Shown here one piece after another: positions 7,289-16,059 of a DNA stretch of 64,000 nucleotides. The position numbers and the translations under genes are program-made. Location: positions 2,975,501 through 3,039,500 of the forward strand of contig NZ_CP116936.1 in NCBI RefSeq assembly GCF_028475105.1, in the 5' to 3' direction. Source of the stretch: Micromonospora sp. LH3U1 (GTDB taxonomy: Bacteria > Actinomycetota > Actinomycetes > Mycobacteriales > Micromonosporaceae). Below the pieces are notes generated by a model. The model ran no database searches. It worked only from the letters and a program-made list of their open reading frames with translations, and had not been told where the DNA came from. Every line of letters starts with the position of its first letter. The first letter of the stretch is position 1.

Positions 7289-9668
7289 CGGACGCCTCCC
7301 GCCGCCACGCTGACCGGCTCCGCCGCCGACCGGGCCGCGATCGTCGCCGCCAACTCGGCGAGCAACTCGCCCAGCGGCCGGTCGACGGCGAACTCCGCCT
7401 GCATGTCCGGCGTCGCGTAACGGTTCTCGACACTGCGCACGAAGAGCATCGCGGTGAACGAGTCGCCGCCCAGGTCGGCGAAGGTGGCCGCGAGGTCCAA
7501 CTCGTCGGCTTTGAGGGCGGCCGCCAGCTCGTCACGGAGGAAGGCGACGACCGCGTCGGTGCCGGTCAGAGCGTCCGTAGCGGCCGGCAGCGGCGTCACC
7601 ACCGGCGCCCCCGCCTCGAACCCGCCGGGCCGGGGCTCGTCGACCCAGTACCGGCGCCGCTGGAACGGATAGGTGGGCAGGTCCGGAAGGTACCGGGCCC
7701 CGCTGGCCCGCAGCGGTTCCCAGCGCAGGTCGACACCGGCCCGGAACACCTGACCGAGCGCGTCCAGGAACACCCGCTCCGCCCGGGCCACCTCGGCCGG
7801 GACGAGGACCACGCGCCGCGTACCGAAGCTCAGGACCGCCGCCTCCGTACCAGCGCGCTCACTGCTGGAACGCACCGGTACGGCAAGCGCCGTCAGGGCG
7901 GCGACCAACCAGCCGGCCGGTTCGTCGCCGGCGTCGGCGAGGCCGGGGAAGCGGTCCGCCAACCGCCGTACGGCGTCGGCCAGCGCGGCCGGGTCCCCGG
8001 TGTGCAGCAGCACCTCCCGGGGCACGTCCGTGACCGTGGCGGCGGGCAGGTCGACGGCGTTGCTGAGCGCCCGGGCCAGCTCCGCGGCGCGGCGCCGGTC
8101 ACCGCGATCCGGTACGCCATCGGCGCGCGCCCGGCCCGCACCGTGTGGCAGATCGAACCGACCGTCCGGTCGTCTGCGCGGTAGAGCCGGGTGCTGACCG
8201 AGGCGGCCAGCGCGCGCAGCGCCGGCTCGCTCCGGGCGGAGAGCACCAGCAGCTCGGGTCGTCCGGCCGGCTCGTCCGGCTCGGCGGGCGCCGGCGCCGA
8301 CTGGAGCACGACGTGCGCGTTCGTGCCGCTGAGCCCGAACGCGCTGATCCCGGCGAACCGCTCGCCGGTCCAGTCGCGCGGCTCGCGCACCACCTCAAGG
8401 CACTGCCGGGACCACGGGATGAACGGGTTCAGCGGTCCCTCGCCCGGTGGCACGTCGGCCACGAGCCGGCCGTGCTGGAGCATGAGCACCACCTTGATCA
8501 GCCCGGCCATGCCGGCCGCCGCCTCCAGGTGGCCCAGCCGTGCCTTGACGCTGCCCAGCCGCAGCGGGTCGCCGGCCGGCCGGCCGGGCGCGAACACTCC
8601 GTCCAACGCCGCCGCCTCGATCGGATCGCCGAGCGAGGTGCCGGTGCCGTGCGCCTCCACGTAGGAGACCTGCGCCGGCGCGACCCCGGCGTCCTGGAGC
8701 GCGGCCAGGATCACCTCCTGCTGGGCGGGGCCGTTCGGCACGGTGAGCCCGGACGACGCGCCGTCGTGGTTGACCGCGGTGCCGCGCAGCACCGCCAGCA
8801 CCGGCCGGTCCTCGGCCAGCGCGTCGTCGAGGCGCATCACGACCACGGTGGCGACGCCCTCGCCCCGACCGTAGCCGTCGGCGCCGTCCAGGAACGGCTT
8901 GGACCGGCCGTCCGGGGCGACCGCGCGGCTCTGACACAGCGACACCATCAGCTGCGGTGAGAACAGCAGATTCGCGCCGCCGACCAGCGCGTACCGGCAC
9001 TCCCGGCCACGCAACGCCCGGGCCGCGGAGTGCAGCGCCACCAGCGACGACGAGCAAGCGGTGTCCATGGTGACGGCCGGGCCGCGCAGCCCGAGCGCGT
9101 AGCTGATCCGCCCGGCCGCGAAGCAGTGCCCACTGCCGGTGCCGAAGTACGGGTCGAGCCGTTCCGGGTCACCGTCGGCGAGCCGTTGCCCGTACTCGGC
9201 GGCCATGATGCCGACATAGACGCCCGCGTCCAGCCGCCCACCGCGGCGGACCGCGACGCCGGCCCGCTCAAGTGCCTCCCAGGAGGTCTCCAGCAGCAGC
9301 CGCTGCTGCGGGTCCAGCGACTCGGCCTCCCGGTTGGAGATGCCGAAGAAGTCGGCGTCGAAGCTGGCCACGTCGCGCAGGAAGCCGGCCCGCCGCACGT
9401 ACGACCGTCCGGCCCGGCCGACCTCGGGGTGGTACGCCGCGCGCAGCCCCGGCCGGTCGGCGGGAATCTCGGAGGCCGCGTGCCCCGTGCCGCTGAGCAG
9501 GTCCCAGTACGCCTCGGGCGTGCTGACCCCGCCGGGGAACCGCAGCGCCATTCCGACCACCGCCAGGGGGGTGTGCCGCTCCTGCTCAAGTTCGCGGATG
9601 CGTGCCCGCAGGCCACGGGACTGCCGTAGTTGTTCCTCGACCAGGGCGCGCAACTCCGTTGAATCCAC
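7285..9668 (-). CDS. AT-less PKS module, KS-ACP (frameshifted)
   Basis: The N-terminus has a coiled-coil docking helix (SRGLRARIRELEQER). The ketosynthase then spans roughly 9560-8300 with Cys in DTACSSSL, His in EAHGTGT and His in GHLEAAAG, so it looks active. The usual acyltransferase is absent. The KS is followed by a ~200-residue linker ending in the post-AT signature LPTYPFQRRRYW. An ACP with LGGDSFTAM ends the protein (about 7500-7310). There are no reductive domains. After MAYRIAV (about 8081-8098) the frame breaks, as if one base were missing in a GCGCGGCGCC tract, and the next frame continues cleanly to the stop at 7285. The full length would be ~794 residues. GTG start at 9668 with GAGGAG 6 bases upstream. 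Inference: an unreduced, trans-loaded extension, possibly the last one. Confidence 0.88.
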
Positions 9669-9775
9669 GTCGCTCCTCGCTTCTTGCTGGGCCTCGCGGC
9701 ACCGGTGCTCGATTACGGCGGGACCGTACCGACGCGTACTTGAGACCGCCTGAGGTCAGCGCGGTGCAGCGATCG

Positions 9776-9791
9776 TCAAGAACGGCTCAAG
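9776..9791 (+). promoter_or_regulatory. Putative SARP-binding direct repeat before sbnA
   Basis: TCAAG at 9776-9780 recurs at 9787-9791, an 11-bp period, with a possible -10 (CAGACT, 9802-9807) about 10 bases on. SARP activators bind such heptamer-like repeats. The region lies between the two divergent core operons. Leftward, CTCAGG/CTCAAG motifs also recur with a 10-bp period. Confidence 0.45.
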
Positions 9792-9836
9792 GGGGCCCGG
9801 ACAGACTCGGCCTCACCGACAGCAGGAGGCACAGTC

Positions 9837-10847
9837 ATGACCCGCAACACGGTGCAGGGCATCCTCGGGTGCATCGGCGGCACACCGCTCGTCGAGCTCG
9901 ACGGCCTGCTGCGTGACGTTCCGGCCCGGGTGTTCGCGAAGCTCGAGCTGGCCAACCCGGGCGGCAGCATCAAGGACCGTACGGCGCTGAACATGCTGTT
10001 GCACGGCATCCACAGCGGCGAGCTGGTCCCGCACCGGTCGGTGGTGATCGAGTCCAGCTCGGGCAACCTGGCCGTGGGCATCGCACAGATCTGCCGGTAC
10101 TTCGGGTTGCGCTTCATCTGCGTGGTGGACGCCAAGACCACCCAGCAGAACCTCGCGATCCTGCGGGCCTTCCAGGCCGAGATCGAGCTGATCGAGGAAC
10201 CGGACCCGGCCACCGGTGAGTTCCTGCCGATTCGCCTGCAACGGGTCCGCGAGCTGATGGCACGCGAGCCGCACGGCTACTGGCCGAACCAGTACGCGAA
10301 CCCGCGCAACCCGCAGGCGCACCACCGCACCATGCAGGAGATCGTCGACGCGCTGCCCGGCGATCTGGACTTCATCTTCTGCGCCACCAGCACCTGCGGC
10401 ACGTTGACCGGTGTCACCGAGTACGTCCGGGAGCACCGGATGGGCACCACGGTGATCGCGGTGGACGCGGTCGGCAGCGCCATCTTCGGCGACGAGAGCC
10501 GGCGGCGGCTGATCCCGGGCCACGGCGCCTCGGCCCCGCCGCCGCTGCTCGACCCGGCCAGCACCTGGCCGGTCGTGCACGTGTCCGACCTGGACGCCGT
10601 GGTCGGCTGCCGGCGGCTGATGGCGCGGGAGGCGATCCTGGCCGGCGGCTCCTCCGGCGCCGTGGTGTCGGCGCTGGAGCGCTACCGCGACCAGATCCCG
10701 GCCGGCGCCACCTGCGTGCTCGTCTTCCCGGACCGCGGGGAGCGCTACCTCAACACGATCTATTCCGACACCTGGGTCCGGCAGAACTTCGGCGAGGTGT
10801 CGCACCTGTGGAAGGAATCCGGGATCGCGGCCGCCGGGCGGCTGTGA
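9837..10847 (+). CDS. sbnA: SbnA-type N-(1-amino-1-carboxy-2-ethyl)-glutamate synthase
   Basis: A 336-residue fold-type II PLP enzyme of the cysteine synthase family. The PLP lysine is in NPGGSIKDRTAL (residues ~40-51). The substrate loop is ESSSGNLAVG (~76-85), and the phosphate-binding region reads ATSTCGTLTGV with Ser in AGGSSGA. Family knowledge: SbnA joins O-phospho-L-serine and L-glutamate to give ACEGA, the precursor of L-2,3-diaminopropionate; SbnB then oxidises it. Both enzymes are present here (sbnB at 14981), which supports the call over an ordinary cysteine synthase. A strong GGAGG precedes the ATG. It is the first gene of the rightward core operon and sits directly behind the SARP-like repeats. 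Siderophore synthetases, its usual partners in staphylococci, are absent. Confidence 0.92.
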   Translation: MTRNTVQGILGCIGGTPLVELDGLLRDVPARVFAKLELANPGGSIKDRTALNMLLHGIHSGELVPHRSVVIESSSGNLAVGIAQICRYFGLRFICVVDAKTTQQNLAILRAFQAEIELIEEPDPATGEFLPIRLQRVRELMAREPHGYWPNQYANPRNPQAHHRTMQEIVDALPGDLDFIFCATSTCGTLTGVTEYVREHRMGTTVIAVDAVGSAIFGDESRRRLIPGHGASAPPPLLDPASTWPVVHVSDLDAVVGCRRLMAREAILAGGSSGAVVSALERYRDQIPAGATCVLVFPDRGERYLNTIYSDTWVRQNFGEVSHLWKESGIAAAGRL

Positions 10848-10879
10848 CGACCGGCAGGCAATCGACGAGAGGGACGACG

Positions 10880-11836
10880 ATGCGGATCTCCGCTCTTCCC
10901 GACGGTCTTCCGGCCGTCATCAGCAACGACGACAACGGCGCGATCCTCGACACGGTGCGCGACAACCGCGCCGCGATCCGGTCGCTCATCACCGAGAAGG
11001 GCGCGGTGCTGTTCCGCGGCTTCGACGTCGGCGGCGTCGACGGGCTGCACACCGTGGTGCGGACGCTGTCCGGCGAGCCGCTCGACTACACCGAGCGGTC
11101 CTCGCCGCGCAGCAGCCTCTCCGGCAACGTCTTCACCTCGACCGACTACCCGGAGAGCGAGGAGATCTTCCTTCACAACGAGTGCTCGTACCAGCAGCAC
11201 TGGCCCATGAAGGTCTACTTCTACTGCATCACCCCGTCCGCGACGCAGGGCGCCACCCCGTTTGCCGATGTCCGCAAGGTCCTTGAGCACATCGACCCGG
11301 CGGTGGTCGAGGAGTTCACCCGGCGCAAGTGGTCGTACGTGCGCAACTTCGGGCCGATGGGTGGCACCTGGCAGTACTTCTACGACACCGACGACCGGGC
11401 CGAGGTGGAGCGGTACTGCGCCGCGCAGAACATCCAGGTCGAGTGGATCGGCGAGGACGGGCTGCGCACCCGGGCGGTGCGCGACGCCGTGCACCGGCAC
11501 CCGGTCACCGGCGCCGAGGTGTGGTTCAACCACGCCACCTTCTTCCACGTGGACACGCTGCCGGGCGTCTACCGCGAGGAGATGCTGGAGATGTTCGGCG
11601 AGGAGAACCTGCCGACCAACAGCTACTACGGCGACGGCGGCCAGATCCCGGCCGAGGTGACCAAGCACCTCCAGGAGGCGTACCGGGCCGCCAGCACCCG
11701 GTTCGACTGGCAGAAGGACGACCTCGTCGTCATCGACAACATGCTGACCGCGCACGGCCGGGAGCCGTACACCGGCGCTCGGAAGATCGCCATCGCCATG
11801 GGTGAGGCGTCGAACGCGGCGGTCGAGGCACCGTGA
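10880..11836 (+). CDS. SyrP/TauD-like Fe(II)/2-oxoglutarate dioxygenase
   Basis: A 318-residue protein of the TauD/clavaminate synthase family. The metal site is seen as the first His and acidic residue in LHNECSYQQHWP (residues ~102-113) and the distal His in NMLTAHGREPYTG (~289-301), whose Arg binds 2-oxoglutarate. The HNE...SYQ...WP wording is typical of SyrP-like amino acid beta-hydroxylases acting on carrier-bound residues. Start: ATG 10880 with GAGAGGGAC ahead of it; the longer frame from 10808 overlaps sbnA. It is placed between sbnA and the A-PCP gene. Inference: it hydroxylates the diaminopropionyl or another aminoacyl unit on the PCP. The substrate is not readable from sequence. Its stop overlaps the next start by 4 bases. 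Confidence 0.85.
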   Translation: MRISALPDGLPAVISNDDNGAILDTVRDNRAAIRSLITEKGAVLFRGFDVGGVDGLHTVVRTLSGEPLDYTERSSPRSSLSGNVFTSTDYPESEEIFLHNECSYQQHWPMKVYFYCITPSATQGATPFADVRKVLEHIDPAVVEEFTRRKWSYVRNFGPMGGTWQYFYDTDDRAEVERYCAAQNIQVEWIGEDGLRTRAVRDAVHRHPVTGAEVWFNHATFFHVDTLPGVYREEMLEMFGEENLPTNSYYGDGGQIPAEVTKHLQEAYRAASTRFDWQKDDLVVIDNMLTAHGREPYTGARKIAIAMGEASNAAVEAP

Positions 11837-12345
11837 CCACGTACGCCGGCCCGGCGCTCGTGATGCGGCCGGCGCTCCCGGACGACCTCGACGAGATCAC
11901 CCGGATCGAGGTCGGGCCGGAAACCACGCCGTACATCGGCGTCACCGGCCGGGAATACCACCTGGCGGCCCGCGCCGACGCCGACCAGGAGCACCTGGTC
12001 GGTGTGGTCGGGACGACCGTGACCGGTTTCATCCTGCTGGCCGGGCTGCGCGACGGCGGCGGCCGGATCGAGCTGCGCCGGATCGTACTGGCGCACGAGT
12101 TCCGCGGCCGCGGGCACGGCCGGGCGATGGTGCGGGCCGCGGTGGCCCACGCCCACGAGCGGTACGACGCCCGGTCCGTCTGGCTGGACGTCAAGCCGGA
12201 CAACCACCGGGCACTGGCGCTCTACACCTCCGAGGGTTTCCGCCCGGACGGCACCATCCCGGATCCGCAGGAGCCCGCTGAGGTGCTGTTGCTGATGACG
12301 CGGCCGCGCGACGACCGCGCCGCTCGAACCGAAAGTGAGGACTGA
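11833..12345 (+). CDS. GNAT-family N-acetyltransferase
   Basis: A 170-residue GNAT fold. The acyl-CoA pyrophosphate loop is LAHEFRGRGHGRAMV (residues ~83-97), preceded by beta-strand RIELRRIVL and followed by VWLDVKPDNHRALALYTSEGF, a standard motif B region. The GTG start overlaps the preceding stop by 4 bases, so it is co-translated with the dioxygenase. Possible jobs are acylating an amine of diaminopropionate, for protection or as a final modification, or conferring self-resistance. Zwittermicin-type clusters also carry an acetyltransferase for self-protection, but no homology to it is claimed. Confidence 0.85.
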   Translation: MTTYAGPALVMRPALPDDLDEITRIEVGPETTPYIGVTGREYHLAARADADQEHLVGVVGTTVTGFILLAGLRDGGGRIELRRIVLAHEFRGRGHGRAMVRAAVAHAHERYDARSVWLDVKPDNHRALALYTSEGFRPDGTIPDPQEPAEVLLLMTRPRDDRAARTESED

Positions 12346-12347
12346 GG

Positions 12348-12857
12348 ATGAGGGAGAAGCTGGCGCTCGTCGACCCGGACGCGACCGGGTCGGCGTTCAC
12401 CGCCGGTCACGCGGGCGACGCCGGATGCGAGCGGTGCGTGGCCGAGCTGACCGAGGTCGGCCACGACTTCGTCGGGGCGTTCGCCAAGCGCGACTACGAG
12501 CGGTTCATCGGGCACTTCATCGGCGCCAACGCCACCGGCCTCGGCGCCGACGGGACCGTCGGCATGAACCGCGACGCCTGGGGCCGGATCCTCCAGGAGT
12601 ACTTCGAGGAGCCGACCTGGACGCTGACGGTCACGCCGATCAAGACGGTGGTCCAGCAGTGCGTCAGCGGCCAGATCCTCGAGGTCGTCCGCTTCGACTC
12701 CGCCGAGATGACCATCACCTTCGTGCACGCCACCTGCTGGCTGCGCGACCACGGCACCTGGAAGGTGGTGCTGCAGACCGAGGCCGGCCCGTTGCAGGAC
12801 ACCCAGGCCCTGCTGGACCGCGTCGCCGAGCAGCAGGCCGAGGTGGCCCGGTCATGA
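12348..12857 (+). CDS. SnoaL/NTF2-like fold protein
   Basis: A 169-residue protein whose central ~115 residues look like a cone-shaped NTF2/SnoaL domain. It begins DFVGAFAKRDYERFIGHF, a typical first helix, and ends TWKVVLQTEAGPLQD. The N-terminal 30 residues include Cys in GDAGCERCVAEL. The family includes cyclases, dehydratases and non-catalytic binders, so no reaction can be assigned. It starts 2 bases after the GNAT stop and overlaps the A-PCP start by 4 bases (ATGA). It is therefore tightly embedded in the amino acid activation operon and likely acts on the same intermediate. Confidence 0.65.
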   Translation: MREKLALVDPDATGSAFTAGHAGDAGCERCVAELTEVGHDFVGAFAKRDYERFIGHFIGANATGLGADGTVGMNRDAWGRILQEYFEEPTWTLTVTPIKTVVQQCVSGQILEVVRFDSAEMTITFVHATCWLRDHGTWKVVLQTEAGPLQDTQALLDRVAEQQAEVARS

Positions 12858-14710
12858 CACAGACCCTCCCCGCGCGGACCGACGGCGGCCCGGCGCCGGA
12901 CCGCCGGAGCCGACCCGAGTTCCACGGCTCGGCGGTCGTCGCGTTCCGGGAGTCGGCCGCGGCCCACCCCGGCCGCGCCGCGGTCGTCGGTGTCGACGCC
13001 ACGCTCACCTACGCCGAGCTGGACGACCGCAGCGACCGCCTGGCCACACTGCTGGCCGCCCGGGGCGCCGGGCCGGAGCGCGCGGTCGGCGTGCTGCTGC
13101 CCCGCACCGCCGACCTGATCGTCGCGATCCTCGGCATCCTCAAGGCCGGCGCGGTCTATGTGCCGTTCGACCCGGAGCAGCCGGCCCAGCGCCTCGGGCG
13201 GATCGTCCGCGACGCCGCGCCGGTCACCACTATCACGCACGCCGACCTGGTCGACTCGCTGCCCGAGGGGTCCGGGCCCGACCCGGTGCTGCTCGACCGG
13301 ACCGACTGGTCCACCGTGGAGCGCTCGGAGCCGGCCGTCCTGCACCCGGACAACCTCGCGTACATCATCTTCACCTCCGGCTCGACCGGGCGCCCGAAGG
13401 GCGTCGAGGTGTCACACCGGGCGCTGATCAGCTTCCTGAACGGCATGGAGCAGGGCGGCTTCTTCGGGCCGCCCGGCGTCCGGCTGGCCTGGAACGCCTC
13501 GGTCGCGTTCGACGCCTCGGTGCAGGAGTGGGTGCGGGTCTTCCGCGGTGACACGGTCGGCGTGTTGACCGACGACATGCGGCGCGACGCCGAGGAGTTC
13601 GCCGAGTTCATGGTCGAGCGCGAGCTCACCGAGGCGGACATGACGCCGTCGCACGCGCAGATGCTCATCGAGGACCTGGCCGACATCGCCGGCCCGGAGC
13701 GGCACCTGCGGCTCTTCATCGCCGGCGAGGCGGTGCCGCCCGGCCTGTGGTCGCGGTTGCAGGCGCTGATCGGCGACGGCGTGGTCACGGCCATGAACCT
13801 GTACGGGCCGACCGAGGCCGCGGTCAACGTGGCCGGCACGTTCATCCGGCCCGGCGAGAGCCCGACGATCGGCCGCCCGCTCGCCGGGGTCGAGGCTCGC
13901 GTGGTGGACATCGATCTCGTACCGGTCCCGGACGGCACGCCTGGCGAGTTGTGCGTGGCCGGGCCCTACCTGGCCCGGGGCTACTCCGGACGGGCCGGGC
14001 TCACCGCCGCGCGATTCGTGCCCGACCCGCTGTCGGCCGACGGCGCCCGGATGTACCGGACCGGCGACCGGGTGGTCCGCCGGGTCGACGGGACGATCGA
14101 GTACATCGGGCGCACCGACGACCAGATCAAGATTCGGGGACACCGGGTCGAGCTCGGCGAGATCGAGTCGGTGCTCGCCGATCACCCGGACGTCAGCCGC
14201 GCGGTGATGCTCTACCAGCGCGGGGACGACGGCGGGCGGCTCTCCGCCGTGCTCCACCTGCGGCCCGGCGGCGACCTGAAGGCCGTCCGGGCGTACGCGG
14301 CCGGCCAGTTGCCGAGCTGGATGCAGCCCAGCGACTGGGCGGTCGTCGACGCCATCCCGCTGACCGTCGGCGGCAAGGCCGACCGCGGTGCCCTCATCCG
14401 CCGGCTCACGTCCCCCGAGGACGCCCCGGACGGGTCCGAACCTGCCAAGGAGACGCAGATGAAGGTCGACGCCACGAACACCGTCCGCGAGGTGTGGTGC
14501 GAGGTCCTCGAGCTCGAGAAGGTCGACGACGAGGACGACTTCTTCGTCATCGGCGGCCACTCGCTCAGCGCGATGCAGGTGGCCAGCCGCCTGCGGGCCG
14601 GCCTGGGCGGGGTCAAGATCCCCACCCGGATGCTGTTCGAGCACCGCACGTTCGCCGCCTTCACGGCCGCGGTGAACGAGCGCCTGAACAGTGCGGCGGT
14701 GTCGGCGTGA
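12854..14710 (+). CDS. Free-standing NRPS A-PCP didomain
   Basis: A 618-residue protein. The adenylation domain (residues ~20-520) has A3 YIIFTSGSTGRPKGV, A4 FDASVQEW, A5 LYGPTEAAVNV, A7 YRTGD, A8 GRTDDQIKIRGHRVELGEIE and the A10 lysine in PLTVGGKADRG. The PCP (~540-612) has the phosphopantetheine Ser in VIGGHSLSAM. There is no condensation domain. The pocket begins D-A-Q (235, 236, 239) with V-N at 330/331 by analogy with GrsA; I do not recognise this code. Because sbnA and sbnB flank it, diaminopropionate is the likeliest substrate (inference). Its stop overlaps the MbtH gene, the standard arrangement for an A domain needing MbtH. The PCP-bound residue is probably modified by the SyrP-like enzyme and then passed to the PKS. 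Confidence 0.92.
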   Translation: MTQTLPARTDGGPAPDRRSRPEFHGSAVVAFRESAAAHPGRAAVVGVDATLTYAELDDRSDRLATLLAARGAGPERAVGVLLPRTADLIVAILGILKAGAVYVPFDPEQPAQRLGRIVRDAAPVTTITHADLVDSLPEGSGPDPVLLDRTDWSTVERSEPAVLHPDNLAYIIFTSGSTGRPKGVEVSHRALISFLNGMEQGGFFGPPGVRLAWNASVAFDASVQEWVRVFRGDTVGVLTDDMRRDAEEFAEFMVERELTEADMTPSHAQMLIEDLADIAGPERHLRLFIAGEAVPPGLWSRLQALIGDGVVTAMNLYGPTEAAVNVAGTFIRPGESPTIGRPLAGVEARVVDIDLVPVPDGTPGELCVAGPYLARGYSGRAGLTAARFVPDPLSADGARMYRTGDRVVRRVDGTIEYIGRTDDQIKIRGHRVELGEIESVLADHPDVSRAVMLYQRGDDGGRLSAVLHLRPGGDLKAVRAYAAGQLPSWMQPSDWAVVDAIPLTVGGKADRGALIRRLTSPEDAPDGSEPAKETQMKVDATNTVREVWCEVLELEKVDDEDDFFVIGGHSLSAMQVASRLRAGLGGVKIPTRMLFEHRTFAAFTAAVNERLNSAAVSA

Positions 14711-14904
14711 GCCGCTGGACCGTGCTGGTCAACCACGAGGAGCAGTACGGGCTGTTCCCGGCCGACCGGCCCAGCCCCGGCGGGTGGCGCCCGGCCGGCT
14801 TCGAGGGCACCGAGGAGGAGTGCGTCGCGCACGTCGACCAGGTCTGGACCGACCTGCGCCCGGTGTCGCTGCGCCGCGCCACGGCCGGGCAGCCCGGCAG
14901 CTAG
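14707..14904 (+). CDS. MbtH-like protein
   Basis: A 65-residue MbtH family member with the full signature: NHEEQYGLFPADRPSPGGW, GTEEECVAHVDQVWTDLRP and a final SLRR. Family knowledge: MbtH proteins bind adenylation domains and are needed for their solubility or activity. The GTG start overlaps the A-PCP stop by 4 bases, so it most likely serves that enzyme and perhaps also the Pls-like synthetase at the left edge. A long inverted repeat follows immediately. Confidence 0.95.
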   Translation: MSRWTVLVNHEEQYGLFPADRPSPGGWRPAGFEGTEEECVAHVDQVWTDLRPVSLRRATAGQPGS

Positions 14905-14909
14905 GAACC

Positions 14910-14954
14910 GGGAGGCCGGCCGGCCGATGCCCCCTCAGCGGCGGCCGGCCTCCC
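14910..14954 (+). terminator. Inverted repeat between mbtH-like and sbnB genes
   Basis: Perfect 12-bp arms GGGAGGCCGGCC (14910-14921) and GGCCGGCCTCCC (14943-14954) with a 21-nt loop, 6 bases past the MbtH stop. It could be a terminator or an attenuator that lowers expression of the genes downstream. Confidence 0.5.
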
Positions 14955-14980
14955 CCAGCCGCACGACGACTCAGGAGCTG

Positions 14981-16015
14981 ATGAGAAGCATGTCCCAGGT
15001 ACCACCATTCGCGATCATCTCCGGCCGGCAGGTCCACGATGCCGTGCACGGGCGGGAGCGCGAGGTCACCGAGCTGATCGAAAGCGCGTACCGGCTGCAC
15101 GGCGAGGGCGAGACGACCAACCCGGACTCGTACTTCCTGCGCTTCCCGGACCGGCCGCGGGACCGGATCATCGCCCTGCCGGCCTCGGTCCGGGGCAAGG
15201 TCGGCGTGCACGGACTCAAGTGGATTTCCAGCTTTCCGGACAACGTGACGGCCGGCATCCCGCGCGCCTCGGCGGTGCTGGTCCTCAACGACTTCCACAC
15301 CGGCTACCCGATCGCCTGTCTCGAGGCGTCGATCATCAGTGCGGCGCGGACAGCGGCGTCGGCGGCGTCGGCGGCGGTCCGCCTGTCCACCGCGCGCGGC
15401 GCCGCGCCGCGCCGGCTCGGCGTGGTGGGCGCCGGGGTCATCGCCCGCTACACCTACCACTACCTGCGGGCCAACGGACTGCACTTCGATTCGGTCGGGG
15501 TACACGACCTGTCGGCGGAGCACGCCGCAGGGTTCGGCGACCACCTTCGACGCTCCGGAGAGCAGGACGTGGTTCGGCACGACAGCCTCGACGGGCTGTT
15601 GGCCGACAGCGACCTGGTGCTGTTCGCGACCGTCGCCGGCGAGCCGCACGTGATCGACCCGGCGCTGTTCGGCCACGCGCCGCTGGTGCTGCACCTGTCG
15701 CTGCGCGACCTCGGCCCGGACGTGATCCTGAACGCCTGGAACGTGGTCGACGACGTCGAGCACGTGATGAAGGCCGGCACCTCGGTCCACCTCACCGAGC
15801 AGCGGGTCGGCCACCGGGACTTCGTCGCCGGCACGCTGTGTGACGTCCTGGCCGGGCGGATCGCCCCGCCCGCGGACCGGCCGGTCGTGTTCTCCCCGTT
15901 CGGCCTCGGTGTGCTCGACCTGGTGCTGGCCAAGCACGTCTACGACCAGGTTGCCGCCGACGGCGGGCTGACCACCGTCCCGGACTTCTTCTACGACCTC
16001 CAGCGGTACGGCTGA
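14981..16015 (+). CDS. sbnB: SbnB-type ACEGA dehydrogenase (ornithine cyclodeaminase family)
   Basis: A 344-residue member of the ornithine cyclodeaminase/mu-crystallin family with the NAD-binding Rossmann motif GVVGAGVIARY (residues ~148-158). KWISSFPDNVTAGIPRASA is the substrate-side signature typical of SbnB. Family knowledge: SbnB oxidatively hydrolyses ACEGA to L-2,3-diaminopropionate and 2-oxoglutarate using NAD. Together with sbnA (9837) it completes the two-step route. The start is ambiguous: ATG 14981 lies 3 bases after AGGAG, and a second ATG at 14990 lies 12 bases after it. A hairpin separates it from the MbtH gene, so it may be partly uncoupled from the upstream operon. Confidence 0.9.
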   Translation: MRSMSQVPPFAIISGRQVHDAVHGREREVTELIESAYRLHGEGETTNPDSYFLRFPDRPRDRIIALPASVRGKVGVHGLKWISSFPDNVTAGIPRASAVLVLNDFHTGYPIACLEASIISAARTAASAASAAVRLSTARGAAPRRLGVVGAGVIARYTYHYLRANGLHFDSVGVHDLSAEHAAGFGDHLRRSGEQDVVRHDSLDGLLADSDLVLFATVAGEPHVIDPALFGHAPLVLHLSLRDLGPDVILNAWNVVDDVEHVMKAGTSVHLTEQRVGHRDFVAGTLCDVLAGRIAPPADRPVVFSPFGLGVLDLVLAKHVYDQVAADGGLTTVPDFFYDLQRYG

Positions 16016-16059
16016 GCGCCCGATCACGACGGCCCCGATCTCGAAGGCAAGGATCGAAC

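Noticed and set aside
9837..16015. Staphyloferrin B-like siderophore cluster, because of sbnA/sbnB
   Set aside because: No NIS synthetases, citrate synthase, decarboxylase or siderophore transporter genes are present; the pair fits general diaminopropionate supply.
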